In this document: in pieces, positions 23,475-34,942 of the stretch
How positions within the stretch are numbered: position 1 is the first letter of the stretch
How the letters are laid out: every line of letters starts with the position of its first letter
Assembly: GCA_028622995.1 (NCBI GenBank)
Contig: JAJQJQ010000011.1
Location: forward strand, 4,526,001 to 4,590,000
Length of the DNA stretch: 64,000 nt
Reading direction: 5' to 3'
DNA from: Panagrolaimus kolymaensis
Taxonomy: Eukaryota; Nematoda; Chromadorea; Rhabditida; Panagrolaimidae
The notes under the pieces: model-generated
Told to the model about the DNA's origin: nothing
What the model saw: the letters and a program-made list of their open reading frames with translations, nothing else
Database searches by the model: none
Translations under genes and position numbers: made by a program

Positions 23475-25918
23475 TTAATCAACACAAGATGCACAATGTT
23501 TAACCATAGCAACTGCTCCATCATCGAATGTAACTTTGTCGTTAATGATTGATTGAACAATATTTGGTGACGGTGCATCAGATCCATAAAGCCTTCCAGT
23601 TTTTTCATTAAAAATAATTTGAGCCATTCCATTTACCTTTGGTGGAGCAGGAAGAATATCATGGATAGAAACAGTTTCTTTTTGACCAGCATGTTTGACA
23701 ATAACTTTACCAGCGGCTTTATCAACTCGAATAATAGGTAAAGTAGATCCATGAAGAGTTACACTATTACAGTTTTGACGGACATTAACCAGCATATCAA
23801 TATCACACCATTCACCAGATTCAAGAAGATTATTTGCTAAAATAAGAAAGATAAAATAGTGATTATAAAATAAGAAGACTTACGAATATGATCATAGCTA
23901 ATTTTGCTAGGTGGAAAAGGTTCAACAAACTCATCGCGCTGTGATGGTTGTTCATATCTGGAAACACCAGCAGAAGTAAATGGATTAACACTTTTTGGTG
24001 CTAGACAATAGGAATCATCTTGAGTCTCGTTGAAACCAACAGCGCGAGTTGGAATAGATTGTGAATATTCTAATTGGTTTGCAGATTCATCTTCATGCCC
24101 AAATGTCGAATGGGCTGGTGTTTTTAAACCAGTAGGAGTCCAAGCACTATGTGATGGAGTTCGGCCACCATCATAACCAGGAGTTTGATTACCATAATGA
24201 GGTGTACGTGAGACATCTAAAACTCAATGATATATGTACATTTCCACATAAAAAGGATTAAAACTTACATGAATCCGGCATAGGTGTTTGAGATCCATAC
24301 ATAGGAGTTTGAAAACTGATGTTAACAGGAGTACGAACAGAAGCTGATGAAGTTCTAGCAAGACTGCCATAGTTAGCACCAACACCTGCTGCTCCTTGAA
24401 CAATTTCTAACCGAGTTTTGTCAACTTGAATGGTCTAAAACCTACAGGTAATTTTAAATGATAACAAAAATTTATAAATTTCTTACTTTGCAGTTCGCGT
24501 GTAGTTCGACAACGGCGGTTGTTTCAGTTGCATCTTTGACAATACCATAATGAGCTTTGAGAGGACCTGCTTTAATCCGAACATTTTTACCAATCAAAGC
24601 CATATCCCTTCTAGTTTGATAGAATCTATTGATAGGTTGTTCTTTTCCGCGGTTATTAATTGGTATTTGACCAGCAACAACATGAGGAGCAAATCGAACA
24701 TCACGAGAAGGTATTTTAACTTCTTCTTTTTTCTTATCCATAAACAGAGTAACAAGATTTTCTTCAACACGAACAACTATGCCAGTATCACCTTTGTAAC
24801 GTCCATCAGTAACAACAACATGGTTTCCAATTGTAAATGATTTCTTAATTTCAGCAAGGTTAACAACGATATTTTCTTTGAGTTCAGCGTTTTCAGGTTT
24901 AATGTATGCGACACCGTTTTTAATAGATTGAATGCGACCATGCAAGTTGACCAATTCACCTTCAGTAACATCAATAGTATCTCCAGGAGCGAAGGTGTGA
25001 GATTTAGATAAATCCTTGTCAGCATCACGAACATTTTTACGAGTTTTGGATTTTGGAATTTCTTTGATGATTTTTAAAGTATCAGCCATTTCAATTTTAG
25101 GAACCATTTTGATGTTGTAAGGACTAATCCCGCTAATATTTTCAATAGCTTTGAGAACGTGAGGAGCTTTGTAGGCTTCAATGTAAATCATCCCTTTTAT
25201 ATTATCTTTGACGATGAAGGATTTGATTTCAAGAGGTTCTTCACTTCGGAGAAAAGCCAAGTATTTTCTCATCAACTGAATGCAAAGCCTTCGTTCTTGT
25301 CCAATTCGGCATTTGACAATGAACAGATTTGGAGAACTTGCATCAGGTAATAATCCATTCTGATGAATAGAATCGTAATAATCTTCATTTCCTCCATTAT
25401 TTTGAGCAGTTTCATATCGAGTTTGAAAATATTCGGCTAGTTGAGCTTCAGACATTTGTGCAAATCGATTTTTATGAGGTTGTTGACGTTCTTGTTCACG
25501 CATGAATTTTTCAGCTTCTTCTCGTTCATGAGGATCAATACCAAAGTCGCTATCTTCATCATAACCATATTCATCTTCGTCATCATCGACTTCAACATCT
25601 TCATTGATGAACTGAGCGACGAGTCTTCTCTTTTTGCGCTTAGGTTTATCCTTCTTTGACCTTTTACGTGGTCTTTCTTCTTCCTCATCATCTTCGTCGT
25701 CGTCATCATCGTCATCAGAAGCTTCGCTTTCTATGATATTCTAAATAATGAATAATTATATTTTGACAAGAAAAAGTTAAATTTACCTTGCGTTTTCTTT
25801 TAACCGTTATTTCTTCTTCGCTTTCATCACTTTCATTGCCACCATTTATAAACGGGTTCGACGGTCCTTCATGAATTTCATCGGAGTCACTGACTTCAAC
25901 GTCGCTACTATCCGACAT
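23475..25918 (-). CDS. SUPT5H: Transcription elongation factor SPT5, reduced KOW array
   Basis: Five exons, 25918-25787, 25740-24487, 24434-24269, 24216-23884 and 23836-23475, give 748 residues (human protein about 1087). SPT5 pairs with SPT4 as DSIF and rides on RNA polymerase II. Order seen: acidic N-terminus (1-160); NGN domain (about 180-270: [12 protein letters not shown] ... [14 protein letters not shown] ... [14 protein letters not shown]); KOW2 (about 294, [19 protein letters not shown]); KOW3 (about 346, [19 protein letters not shown]); KOW5 (about 424, [18 protein letters not shown]); a short CTR with SQTP / [11 protein letters not shown] repeats (about 485-560); and a C-terminal KOW6-7 region beginning [12 protein letters not shown]. 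The parts expected between NGN and KOW2 (KOW1-L1) and between KOW3 and KOW5 (KOW4) are absent, and both junctions fall inside one exon. It could be the only SPT5 or a reduced paralogue. Confidence 0.93.
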
Positions 25919-26863
25919 AGTTTGGTTTAAGAAACTAAAAAACAATCATTAAACCTTTGACAACAAAAAAGAAGAAATAAAGATGATATTTACGCAAATA
26001 ATAGCTAACTAAAAATTAATGAAAAAGTTTTATCACAGCAAGTAAAGTTATTGTGGTCTAATACAAACGAGAAAACGCAGTAAATAAAAGAGCTAGAAAA
26101 TGAAAATCGCTAAAAAATAGGAAAGCAACTTAAAGTAACAGTGCTACATCGAAGATATAAAAAAAACAAAGAAACGAATAATGCAAGAAATAAAGAGCAA
26201 AAAAGGTGAGAGAGAAGAGTACTTTTTCACATTAAGACTAAATAAGCGAATTCTCATCTCAAACAAAAATAAAGAACGATTTCAATGAAAATTAATATAT
26301 GGAGTAAATAGGATTATCTAAAAAGAGTTTTATCGATGGTGGTCAAACATATAAAAATATTATAGGATAAAAAAGAAAGAGATTATTTTATCAACAAAAA
26401 AATGGGCAAAGGAATAATAATGGGAAAAAAACTTATGAATAAGCTTCCTTATCTAATGAATAATAAGTCAGTCGACTTCCAGAATAAAATTAGAGATTTT
26501 CTAAGCTTCTCGTCATCCTAAATTTGTTACTTTGAAAAATAATAAAAACGAAGCTTGTGAAGAAAAATAAAAGTAACATAGAAAATTTTCGAAAAGTTGC
26601 ATAACATTTACCCAATACTGTGTTCTTACAACGAAAAAAGACGACTGCAATCATTGATGAGAAAAACCCAAAGCAAGCAAACAAAAAAGTTTATTTGTTG
26701 GCGAAAGAAATTTCAAACGCGGTATTGTGTAATTCGAACATTTCATTTGTTTCATTTTATTATTATTACTTTTATTTAAAGTCAAACTTAATAACCTCAG
26801 TAAATCTTCAAACGGGTCTTTTTGTTTTATTAGTTGATAGTATCTCTTCTGTCTTCGGACATA
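25919..26863. other. Divergent intergenic region, SPT5 / ZNF598
   Basis: Head-to-head spacer of about 0.95 kb with presumed promoters for both genes. AT-rich; no recognised site or additional gene. Confidence 0.4.
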
Positions 26864-29615
26864 ATGTTAAATCCAGAGGCTCCATCTTTTGTTCCATCTC
26901 AAGATCAACAACAACAACCACAAAATCAACAACGTCAACATCCTCCTAGAAACCAAAATTACAACAACACCAACCCAAGTAGCCGTGGTGGCACCAATCC
27001 AAGCAGCCGTGGTGGCACCAATCCAAGTAGCCGTGGTGGTGGACGAAGAAATGATCGACATGATAACAATGGTCCACAACAACAAAATGATGGTAGACCT
27101 CGACGTGGAAATTTTCAAAATCGTAACGATCAACATCGTCCACATAATAAACCTGCTAGCGGTTTTGATCATCTAATCAAGGTAAGTCTTTCATTCTATG
27201 TGATTACGTTAATAAACTTTTTTTAGACTAGAAAAGATCATGCTGGCCTACCGATGATTGGAAATATTAGCGAATGCACAATTTGTTGTCAACGTTCAGA
27301 TGTTTTTGGAGTTGGAGAGTGTCGTCATCCTGTTTGCATGGAGTGCTGTATTCGTATGCGCGTTCTTGGTGGCTCTGAATCATGTCCACAATGTCGTTCT
27401 CCGATTGCGTTGGTATGTCAAACGTGTAAAAGTGCATGAAGTAATCATATGTTATTTTTAGCTTTATTTCGTTTCTGCTCCTGAATCTTGGGATAATTTT
27501 ACCATTCCTATGGATGATGTCAAACATAATGATAGCGCAAAATACAATCTGAGATTTACAAATGAATATTCAATCAAATGCTATGATAGTTATATGGCTC
27601 ATTCGTGTCAAATTTGTGCTAGAAAGTTTGTTTCTTTAACTATGGTATTAAATAAACCATGTTTTTTAGCGGTGAAAAGATTGAATTTCCAACATTTGGA
27701 GCGCTTCGTCATCATACAAGTCGTAAGTCACTTCTTAATACTGAATAGAATCTTATGAAAGTATTTTTAGAAATGCATCAACGGACTTTCTGTCCCATAT
27801 GTATTGATCATCTGAATGTACTTAATAAAGACAGAGTTGCTTATTCTAAACTTGATCTTGATCGTCATATGAAAGGGACTAAAAATGAAGTTAGCGGTCA
27901 AAAAGGTTAGAATTCTTCTTCTTTTGGATTTCATAAATTTTTAATTTTAGGTCATCCACCTTGTATGTTTTGTCCTGAGTTCTTTTTTGACGACGATCAT
28001 CTTTACCGGCATCTTAGAAAAGAACATTTCTTTTGTCAAATTTGTGAAACTGATGGTGGACATAACATATTTTACGCTAAAATTGAAGAACTCTATAGTC
28101 ATTATCGTAAAAAGCATCATCCATGCACAGAGCCTGATTGTTTAGCTATGGGTATTGTTTTTCGTAATGATGTTGAACTTGGTGTTCATAAGGCAAGTGT
28201 TTTAGTTGATATGTTTTCTATAATTATTGAAAGATTTAGGCCTCTGAACATGGAAATGCATCTCGAAATGTTAACATCGATTTCCAATTTTCTGGTCGAA
28301 ATCTTGGTCATAGAATACCTCGAAGTGGGGCACAAACAGAAACATCGACGTCTCGTCGCCAAGAAAGAATTTCGGTAGTACCAAATGATGCTCTACCTCC
28401 TCCTACAACAGCTCCTCCATCTCGTATTGTTCAATCTGCTCAAGCTCCACAAATAAAACTTGTTCGATCGGCTTATCAAACAACTGAACGAGATTTTCCT
28501 ACACTTGGACTTGCTGCTCCTTCTTCTTCCAATATCCCAATGCAAAAGTGGCGTCAAGAAGTTCAAGAGATGCAAAGACCTGTTCAACCTTTGCAACTAC
28601 CTCTTCAGCTTAATTCTGGTGAACAATTTCCTTCGTTGGGTCGTAAAAACAATAACAAAGCTGGTGATAGTTCTGTGTGGGGAAAAGGAAAACCAATACA
28701 ATTAGTAAACAATTTTTCATAGTTTGTTGTATATCTTTAACATTTTGTGTTTTAGTTTACGTCAAATCAACGAGCTACATCAAAGCCAAATCCGCCACCT
28801 GAAACACCTCGACGAAAGTTTGTTGCACTTCCAGATGCGTGGCCTGAATCGATGCAAGAACGTGTTATCGCTAAAATGGTATGCTCTTTCTATCAAACTT
28901 TACTGCCTTCACTTTATAATTTTTTTAGAATGGCTTGCCTGATCCTGGCCCAGCAGAAGACATACCAAAAGATCCTTTATTCCGCCTTGAAGATGCTAAA
29001 AAAGAAAAACGACGAGCTGCAAAGAAAAAATCAAAAACGGTTCCTGTTTCTGCTTTTGCCAATCGAGATGAAGAAGAATCTATTATTCACACTTCCAAAT
29101 TTGATGCTTTATCGGAAATCGAAGACCGTAAGACAAAGGTTAAAAATAAAGCAAGCTTATCTAATCAAGCAAACCCGAATAATGATAACTTTATTAAAAT
29201 TGTATACCTTTTATTTTTTTGTTATTTTAATAAGCTTTTGAACTTTAGGTAACTGCACCAACTCTTCGTTCAGTTGCTGCATCTATTGGAAAGAATGCGT
29301 CATCTACTGAAAATGTGGTAAACAAAGAAAATGGTACGAAGCCTTCTAAACCTCCAGCTACTCTGCCTCCATCAGAAGATATTGATTTTCCTTCATTAAA
29401 TTGCAATGAATCAATGTATCCGAAGTTAACTGACGTAATTTTTTTTATCATTATTTGTTACAAACATATGCTCATTCTGAAAATTTCAGATTGTAAGTTG
29501 GTCAAAGAAACGCTCAAATAATCCTGAACAACCAAGCGCTCAAGCATCATCGTCAACAACTTCTACGTCAACATCAAAGAGCTGGTCGACTGGACCTCCA
29601 CCTGGTTTTTCTTAA
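26864..29615 (+). CDS. ZNF598: ZNF598/Hel2-type E3 ubiquitin ligase for collided ribosomes
   Basis: Eleven exons join in frame: 26864-27181, 27227-27412, 27462-27625, 27670-27722, 27771-27905, 27951-28192, 28240-28704, 28756-28878, 28929-29201, 29249-29434 and 29490-29615, giving 756 residues. The family ubiquitinates 40S proteins when ribosomes collide, starting ribosome quality control. The N-terminus is Gln/Asn/Arg-rich with a threefold NPSSRGGT repeat. The RING finger reads CTICCQRSDVFGVGECRHPV then CMECC and CPQC. A row of C2H2-type fingers follows (CQIC..., FCPIC..., CMFCPEFFFDDDHLYRHLRK, FFCQIC...HYRKKHHPC), the typical ZNF598 layout, then a low-complexity tail with DFPTLG and QFPSLG motifs and an end at GPPPGFS. 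Intron 6 is a GC-AG intron. A probable AATAAA lies near 29772. Confidence 0.94.
26972..27043 (+). repeat. Three-copy 24-bp tandem repeat in ZNF598 exon 1
   Basis: Three consecutive 24-bp units encode Asn-Pro-Ser-Ser-Arg-Gly-Gly-Thr (last unit ends Gly). Units differ by one or two bases, so the copy number is likely to vary between strains. Confidence 0.9.
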
Positions 29616-31240
29616 AGCTGCAATATTAGGTTTTTGTAGCTTACCAATTTTAAATGTTCTTTAATTGTGCAAAAATGGGTTTTGTTTATGTTGATAAATA
29701 TAAGATATGGCAATAAGATGTGTGTACTTTATAAAGACATGGAAATTCAAGACAATTTTTTTTGCTTTTGAAATAAAACATTCATCGATAAATATTGATA
29801 AAGTATGTATGATCATTAACATTTGCACGATACAAACGTTTTTACCTTACAGTATTAGAAGATGTCAAACTCTAATCATGTAGGTAAAAACGATAATAAC
29901 GTGCAACAAAATAATTAACTAGCAAAAAAGTAAATAAAAAGCCAAAAAGCAAGCGCTCACTAACAAATACAAATCATTTGAAATTATTTTGGCGATGACG
30001 GCTTCTTCGTTCTTGTTGAACAAGGAGGAATAACAAGAGGGCGGCCGCTTGAAGTACCTTTACAGTTAGTTAAAAGGACGTGAGTATGTATGTTTGCCAA
30101 AGAAAAAAATAAAGACGACACGCGTTTATATTGTACTACTACAGATCGAGCTCGCTCACTACCTCGCGCAAAAAAAAAATAAAATGAAGAAGCCACCGCC
30201 GAAGAAGCTAATAGAGTAAAGAAGAGTAAACGCATAGAATAAAACCACCACCAACTTAGGTTTGGGAGAACTCGTGCTTTTGTTCTTCACTTTTTTATTA
30301 TAATAAAGATGATGATGAAGAACCGTGTAAAAATCTGAGTGCCCGCCGCTTTAGTCGTCAAAAAATTAAGGAAACAATTTTTCTTAAAGTATTATTATTA
30401 AAGTAATGAGTGTTTACAAGATTACTTCTTCTTTTTTTTTTGTTTGAATTGAGTTAATCAAATAAAAAATAACAGTAGCTAAAAAAATGAATTTTTAATA
30501 AAAGAAAATGTAACGAATTATTGAAGTACAGTAAGCAAATGACGCATTTTATATTTCAGGAACCAAATATGGTAATAAATAAGTTTGAATTGTTACACCA
30601 TATAAAAAAGGAAAATATTAAAAATATTTTTTTCCACATTTTATTACTCTGTATTTTTGCAACTAAAAAAGGGGAAGCTCAAAGTTAAGTCTCTAATTTT
30701 AGATCTAAAAGAAAAAGCCTGTGTTGTGTTTGCCTACCAAAGATGAGATTTATATTTTTTGCATATTTCTTTTACTACTTTTTCATTATATTTTTACTAT
30801 TTGATTCAACTCTTTTTTATATAAACTAAAAACTACAAAAACATTGTAAGATTTTTGACCAACACGAAGAAAAGTGTGTGTATGTATGTACCTATAAACT
30901 TCCTTCCGATAGCCGACGACAAAAAAATATGCTCCTTCTTCATATTTAAAAGAAGAAGAAGAATGACAAAACAAAGAGGAGGTTAAAAACATTGTTTGCA
31001 AAACGGTTCATCCCCATTGCTGAGGTTGATGAAATGCTGCTGCCTTGCTTTGGCGGTCTTTCTTTTTTTTTACTACTTGACTTTTTCAACATTCTTTAAG
31101 TATATTATTATTGTATTGGCCTCTCATTTTAGTTAAATGACTTTTTTTGTTATCATTTATTTGAATAAAAAATTACGTATGAAAAACAATAATAACTAAT
31201 CAATGACTGCTTAAAATATTTACAGTATCACATAACTTTT
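29616..31240. other. Convergent intergenic region between ZNF598 and SDR
   Basis: Contains the ZNF598 3' UTR, the 84-nt hairpin listed separately, and AT-rich sequence with no convincing gene. The frames at 29984-30235 and 30786-31001 lack splice or codon structure. Confidence 0.4.
29823..29906. ncRNA. Imperfect 84-nt hairpin, candidate miRNA precursor
   Basis: Left arm TTGCACG-ATACAAA-CGTTTTTACC-TTACAGT-ATTAGA pairs with right arm TCTAAT-CATGTA-GGTAAAAACG-ATAATAA-CGTGCAA around an 11-nt loop. About 30 of 36 positions pair, with small symmetric mismatches near one turn from each end. That size and shape fit a nematode miRNA precursor. It lies about 200 nt past the ZNF598 stop and beyond its likely poly(A) signal. 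Strand is undetermined and expression unknown. It could instead be a small inverted-repeat element. Confidence 0.35.
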
Positions 31241-32616
31241 TTATGCGGTTTGTCGCATTAATTCTGATTCATTTTGAGATGGTTTGACTTTGGTATTGCT
31301 GTTTAATGGATTTTCTTGTTTGGGACCTAATAATTTAATCATTCGTTTTTGATGATGCCAATAAATGGGAAGCATGAGGTATTTTAAAATTGACCATGGA
31401 AATGTATGATTGATTAGTAATTGAATTTCGTGATTAAAGCATCCAGTGGTTTGAGTTGCAAGTCCAATGGAATTTACAGCTTGTTTAGCAAATTGTTTTG
31501 GAGTTACAACAAAAAGAGATCCATCATTGTAATAAGTCATTTTAGTTGCAATTAAAGCAGGAGTTAAACATTGCACTTGAATGGTTTTGTATTCTCGATC
31601 AACACATTCACTAATAAAACACAATAAAGCTTTAGCGGCTGAATATGCTGCAAGCAATGGAATTGGTCGTAGACCTTGTGAAGAAGAAAGAACAACAATT
31701 TGACCACCGCCATTTTCTTCCATCGGTGGAAGAACACATGAAAGAAACTAAAAGTTATTTAGAATTATGGATGTTCTTTGCCTAAAATAAAGTCTCTTTC
31801 TCTCACCTCAGCTGATCCTAAAGCATTGACTTTTAAAAGTTGCCAATCTGCAGCTGGATTATCTCCATATCTTTCAAGGTATTCACGACCAACACCCACA
31901 CTGTTCACTAAAAAACACGTTAAAATTTACTAGTTCAAAGATTATTATTATTTTGAAAAGTGAAGATTAAAAAATGATTACTACACATTCTTTAAAAAAG
32001 GGTCTTAAAAAAGCAAAGAACACATACCAACAAATCCAATGTCAAGATCCGATAGATCAGCTCGAAGTTTTTTGTAATCTCCATCAAAGAAATCGAACAA
32101 ATAAGTTTGGACTTTAACTTCATATGATTTTTCTTAAACAAGAGGGTCAATGAGTTAAAAGCAATAAAATACGGTGTAAAGTAAACAAACCTAATTCGGC
32201 TTTAACCCCGTCTAATTTTTCTTGGCTTCGACCAATAAGGAAAAATTTGCGAAGCCCTCTTTCAGCTAATTCAAAAGTGTAAGCTTTTCCAATTCCATCG
32301 GTTCCTCCACTAACAACTAAAAAAGAATAAGCTATGGTTTACATATAAAATATAAAAAAAATACTGTTTCAAGGTTCTCAAAATACGGAAATTAGCTCTC
32401 AAAATTTTTTTTATTTATTTATAACTAACCTGTCCATCGTTGTTTATATCGATTTAAATTAGGCTTTCTAAATAATGGAATAATCAAATAAATTAATACT
32501 GAAATTAAAAAGGCAAATATGGTTCGGAAAATTCGATATCCAACATAACATTTTAATACAAAGAATGCTACTCCAAGTGTGCTCAATTCATCACAAAACA
32601 TTATTCTGGAATACAT
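31241..32616 (-). CDS. Short-chain dehydrogenase, 17beta-HSD12/HSDL1-like
   Basis: Five exons, 32616-32430, 32316-32191, 32132-32028, 31907-31807 and 31747-31241, give 341 residues. The N-terminus holds a membrane anchor ([19 protein letters not shown], about 29-47), as in ER-bound 3-ketoacyl-CoA and hydroxysteroid reductases. The Rossmann motif is [13 protein letters not shown] (about 63). The structural motif reads NSVGVG where most members have NNVG. The catalytic site is [19 protein letters not shown] with Ser, Tyr and Lys all kept, so activity is expected, unlike human HSDL1, which has lost the Tyr. The C-terminal region ([19 protein letters not shown]) looks closer to HSDL1 than to HSD17B12. 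C. elegans relatives include LET-767 and the STDH group. A second ATG lies five codons in. Confidence 0.9.
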
Positions 32617-34146
32617 TTTTTTGTTTTAAAAAAATAAACGAAATAAATAATTATTGCAAAATTTATTTGCCTTTATAAAGTTTTTTTTTTCAAAGAAAAA
32701 AACAAATAAATATGGCCTTCGAAATTTTTCACGCCTTTTTTTGTTTGTTTGGAAATTCTTCTTTTTCAAAAAGTGGACATTGCTACTTCCGAATCAAGGA
32801 AAGAAGGAAAAGGAAGGAACGTGATTTCCAAAAATTGGAGTCTAAGGAAAAATTTTTAGATCAAAGTATGAAAACGTTCAAAAACAAATTTAGTTTCTAA
32901 TGTGTTTTTCATTTCAAAAGAAAATGTCCATTTTATTGGGAAAGGAAAGGTCTGTCTCGAGATTTTGAACTGATTGCATTAAATGAATGCCCCTCAGGTG
33001 ATCGCTCTTTCATGGGACTTTTTATTCCTGCTAAAAAAATCATCAAAGTACATAACAAAAAAAGGTTTACGCTTGAACGTTTTTTTAATGGCATCATAAA
33101 CTATTAGTTTTCACGTTTTTTTGTTCTTCAAGAAAATTGTTTAAATTTGGCAGCGACCAAATTTCAAAAAAAAAAAATAACCACAAGCAAAAAAAAATGT
33201 TACTCAAAAAAGGAAAAATGAAAACATGTTTATGGATTTTTCTTATTTTACGAGAAACGATGAAATGTATCAGAAAGGATTTTGCAAAAAAAAAAAAAAG
33301 GAGAATAATAATTATTTATTGATAGATAATTGGTCACTTTTTTGGAAAGCTTTTAAAATAATAAATAACAGGTTTATCTCTTTTAGTCATCCAGAGAAAA
33401 GTATTCATTGCTTCTTATACTAACTCATATTAAAAAAGCCACAAAGTTTAAAAATATCTTTAACCAAAATCTCTGATGTTCAAAAATATTTTCCTTCAAA
33501 AAAAAATAGTAAACTTTTAAAACAAAAATATTTTTCCTTCAAAAAGCACATTTTTTACTTTTTTGTTATTATTGACCCTATTTCTTCCTCTCTTTTCTCC
33601 TTCACGCATATACAATGAAAGAATAACTTGATCTATGGTCAAATCCCATCATATAAAAAAAGAGAGGATAAACAGAACGTATGCATGCGGGCATGAATGA
33701 GAGAAAAAGAAAGAGGTTATTCTTCACTCATCCCACTTTTTTATTATTTCAAAAATCAATGGAAGATGATCTTTCTGGTGTTATTTATTCTTTGGAATGT
33801 GAAGAGAGATCCTTTTGTGCGATTAGCGTGGAAAATAGTCTGACTGAAAGAAAAAAAAATGAAAAACGGCCAAATTTAATAAAAAAAAAGTGCCACAACA
33901 TAATTTGAAACATCAACGATTAAAGAAACATCGATATTCCTGAAATCATCATCTCCGCATGACCGACGCTTAGAGTGCAAGCATCACCAATTGTATCCAA
34001 TAACAGCTTGATTCTAATCGATTTTTGCCGAAAAAAAGAAGTGTTTAATCTATTTCATGCCTTCCCACCATCACAAAACACAAAGTAAAAAATTTTTATT
34101 GGAAAATATAATACTTACAAAAGTGATAAATTTAAACACATAAGTT
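32617..34146. other. Intergenic region, no gene seen
   Basis: AT-rich upstream side of the SDR gene and 3' side of the next minus-strand gene. Poly-A and poly-T rich short frames only. Confidence 0.4.
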
Positions 34147-34569
34147 TCACTTCTTATTATTCATCTTCTTGCTATCATTCTTTTTCTTATCAGCAGTGGA
34201 TTCTTCATTAGTTTTATCATTATCATTTTTATTATCCTTCTTTTTGTTGTTAGTTTTCTTATTGTCGTTGTTGTTCTTCTTATTATCATCCTTGTTGTCG
34301 CCAGCAGCTTTTTCATCAACATTTTTGAAAGCATATTTGAGTTGTTTTCGGAATACAATTGAATAAACAATGAGGATAGTAATCATGAGAAAAACCAAGA
34401 CGCATGCAATTATGAATGGAATAAGGAGATCATAATCTCTGAAAAAAAATCTTCAAAACATTCCCCAAAGCAGATCGATCTTTCAATTATAACAAAACGA
34501 GAGAAAAACTTACTCATTGATGCAAGAAGCTTGTGTTGTAGCCGATTGTTGAGTGACTTGGTTTTCCAT
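34147..34569 (-). CDS. Small single-pass membrane protein with Lys/Asn/Asp-rich tail
   Basis: Unrecognised gene of two exons, 34569-34514 and 34438-34147, giving 115 residues. There is no signal peptide. The short N-terminal part (MENQVTQQSATTQASCINE) is followed by one strongly hydrophobic helix (LLIPFIIACVLVFLMITI, about 23-45). A basic juxtamembrane piece (FRKQLKYAFKN) comes next. The last 60 residues are almost entirely Lys, Asn, Asp and Glu and must be disordered. A type III orientation (N-terminus outside) is likely from the positive-inside rule. It lies 374 bp downstream of the dymeclin stop on the same strand, which would allow an operon, but no linking evidence is visible. Confidence 0.65.
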
Positions 34570-34942
34570 AATAAAAGTTTGATAATAATTTCAATCAGTA
34601 AGAAGTTCGTTAGCTGTCGATTCTTGAAAAACCGCAAAATGAAATTATTTGAACCTTCGAAAAATCCACAAAAATGGGCAACGAAAAAGAATGCTAATAG
34701 AATTATGCAAATTTTTATAATTTCACAAAATCTTAGTATGTATGTAAACTTTGTCATTTTATGCGTTAAAATTACCGCTTATTGTGATTATGGAACTCCT
34801 ATCTTTCTTTGAGTGTTGTTATTACGATGAATGAAAAATATACAGTTTGAATCAAAAGAAAAATTTTATTAAAATATTCAAGACAATACAAAAAAAGTAA
34901 TAACAAATATGTATGTATGATTACAGCAAATGGGTTGAAAAA

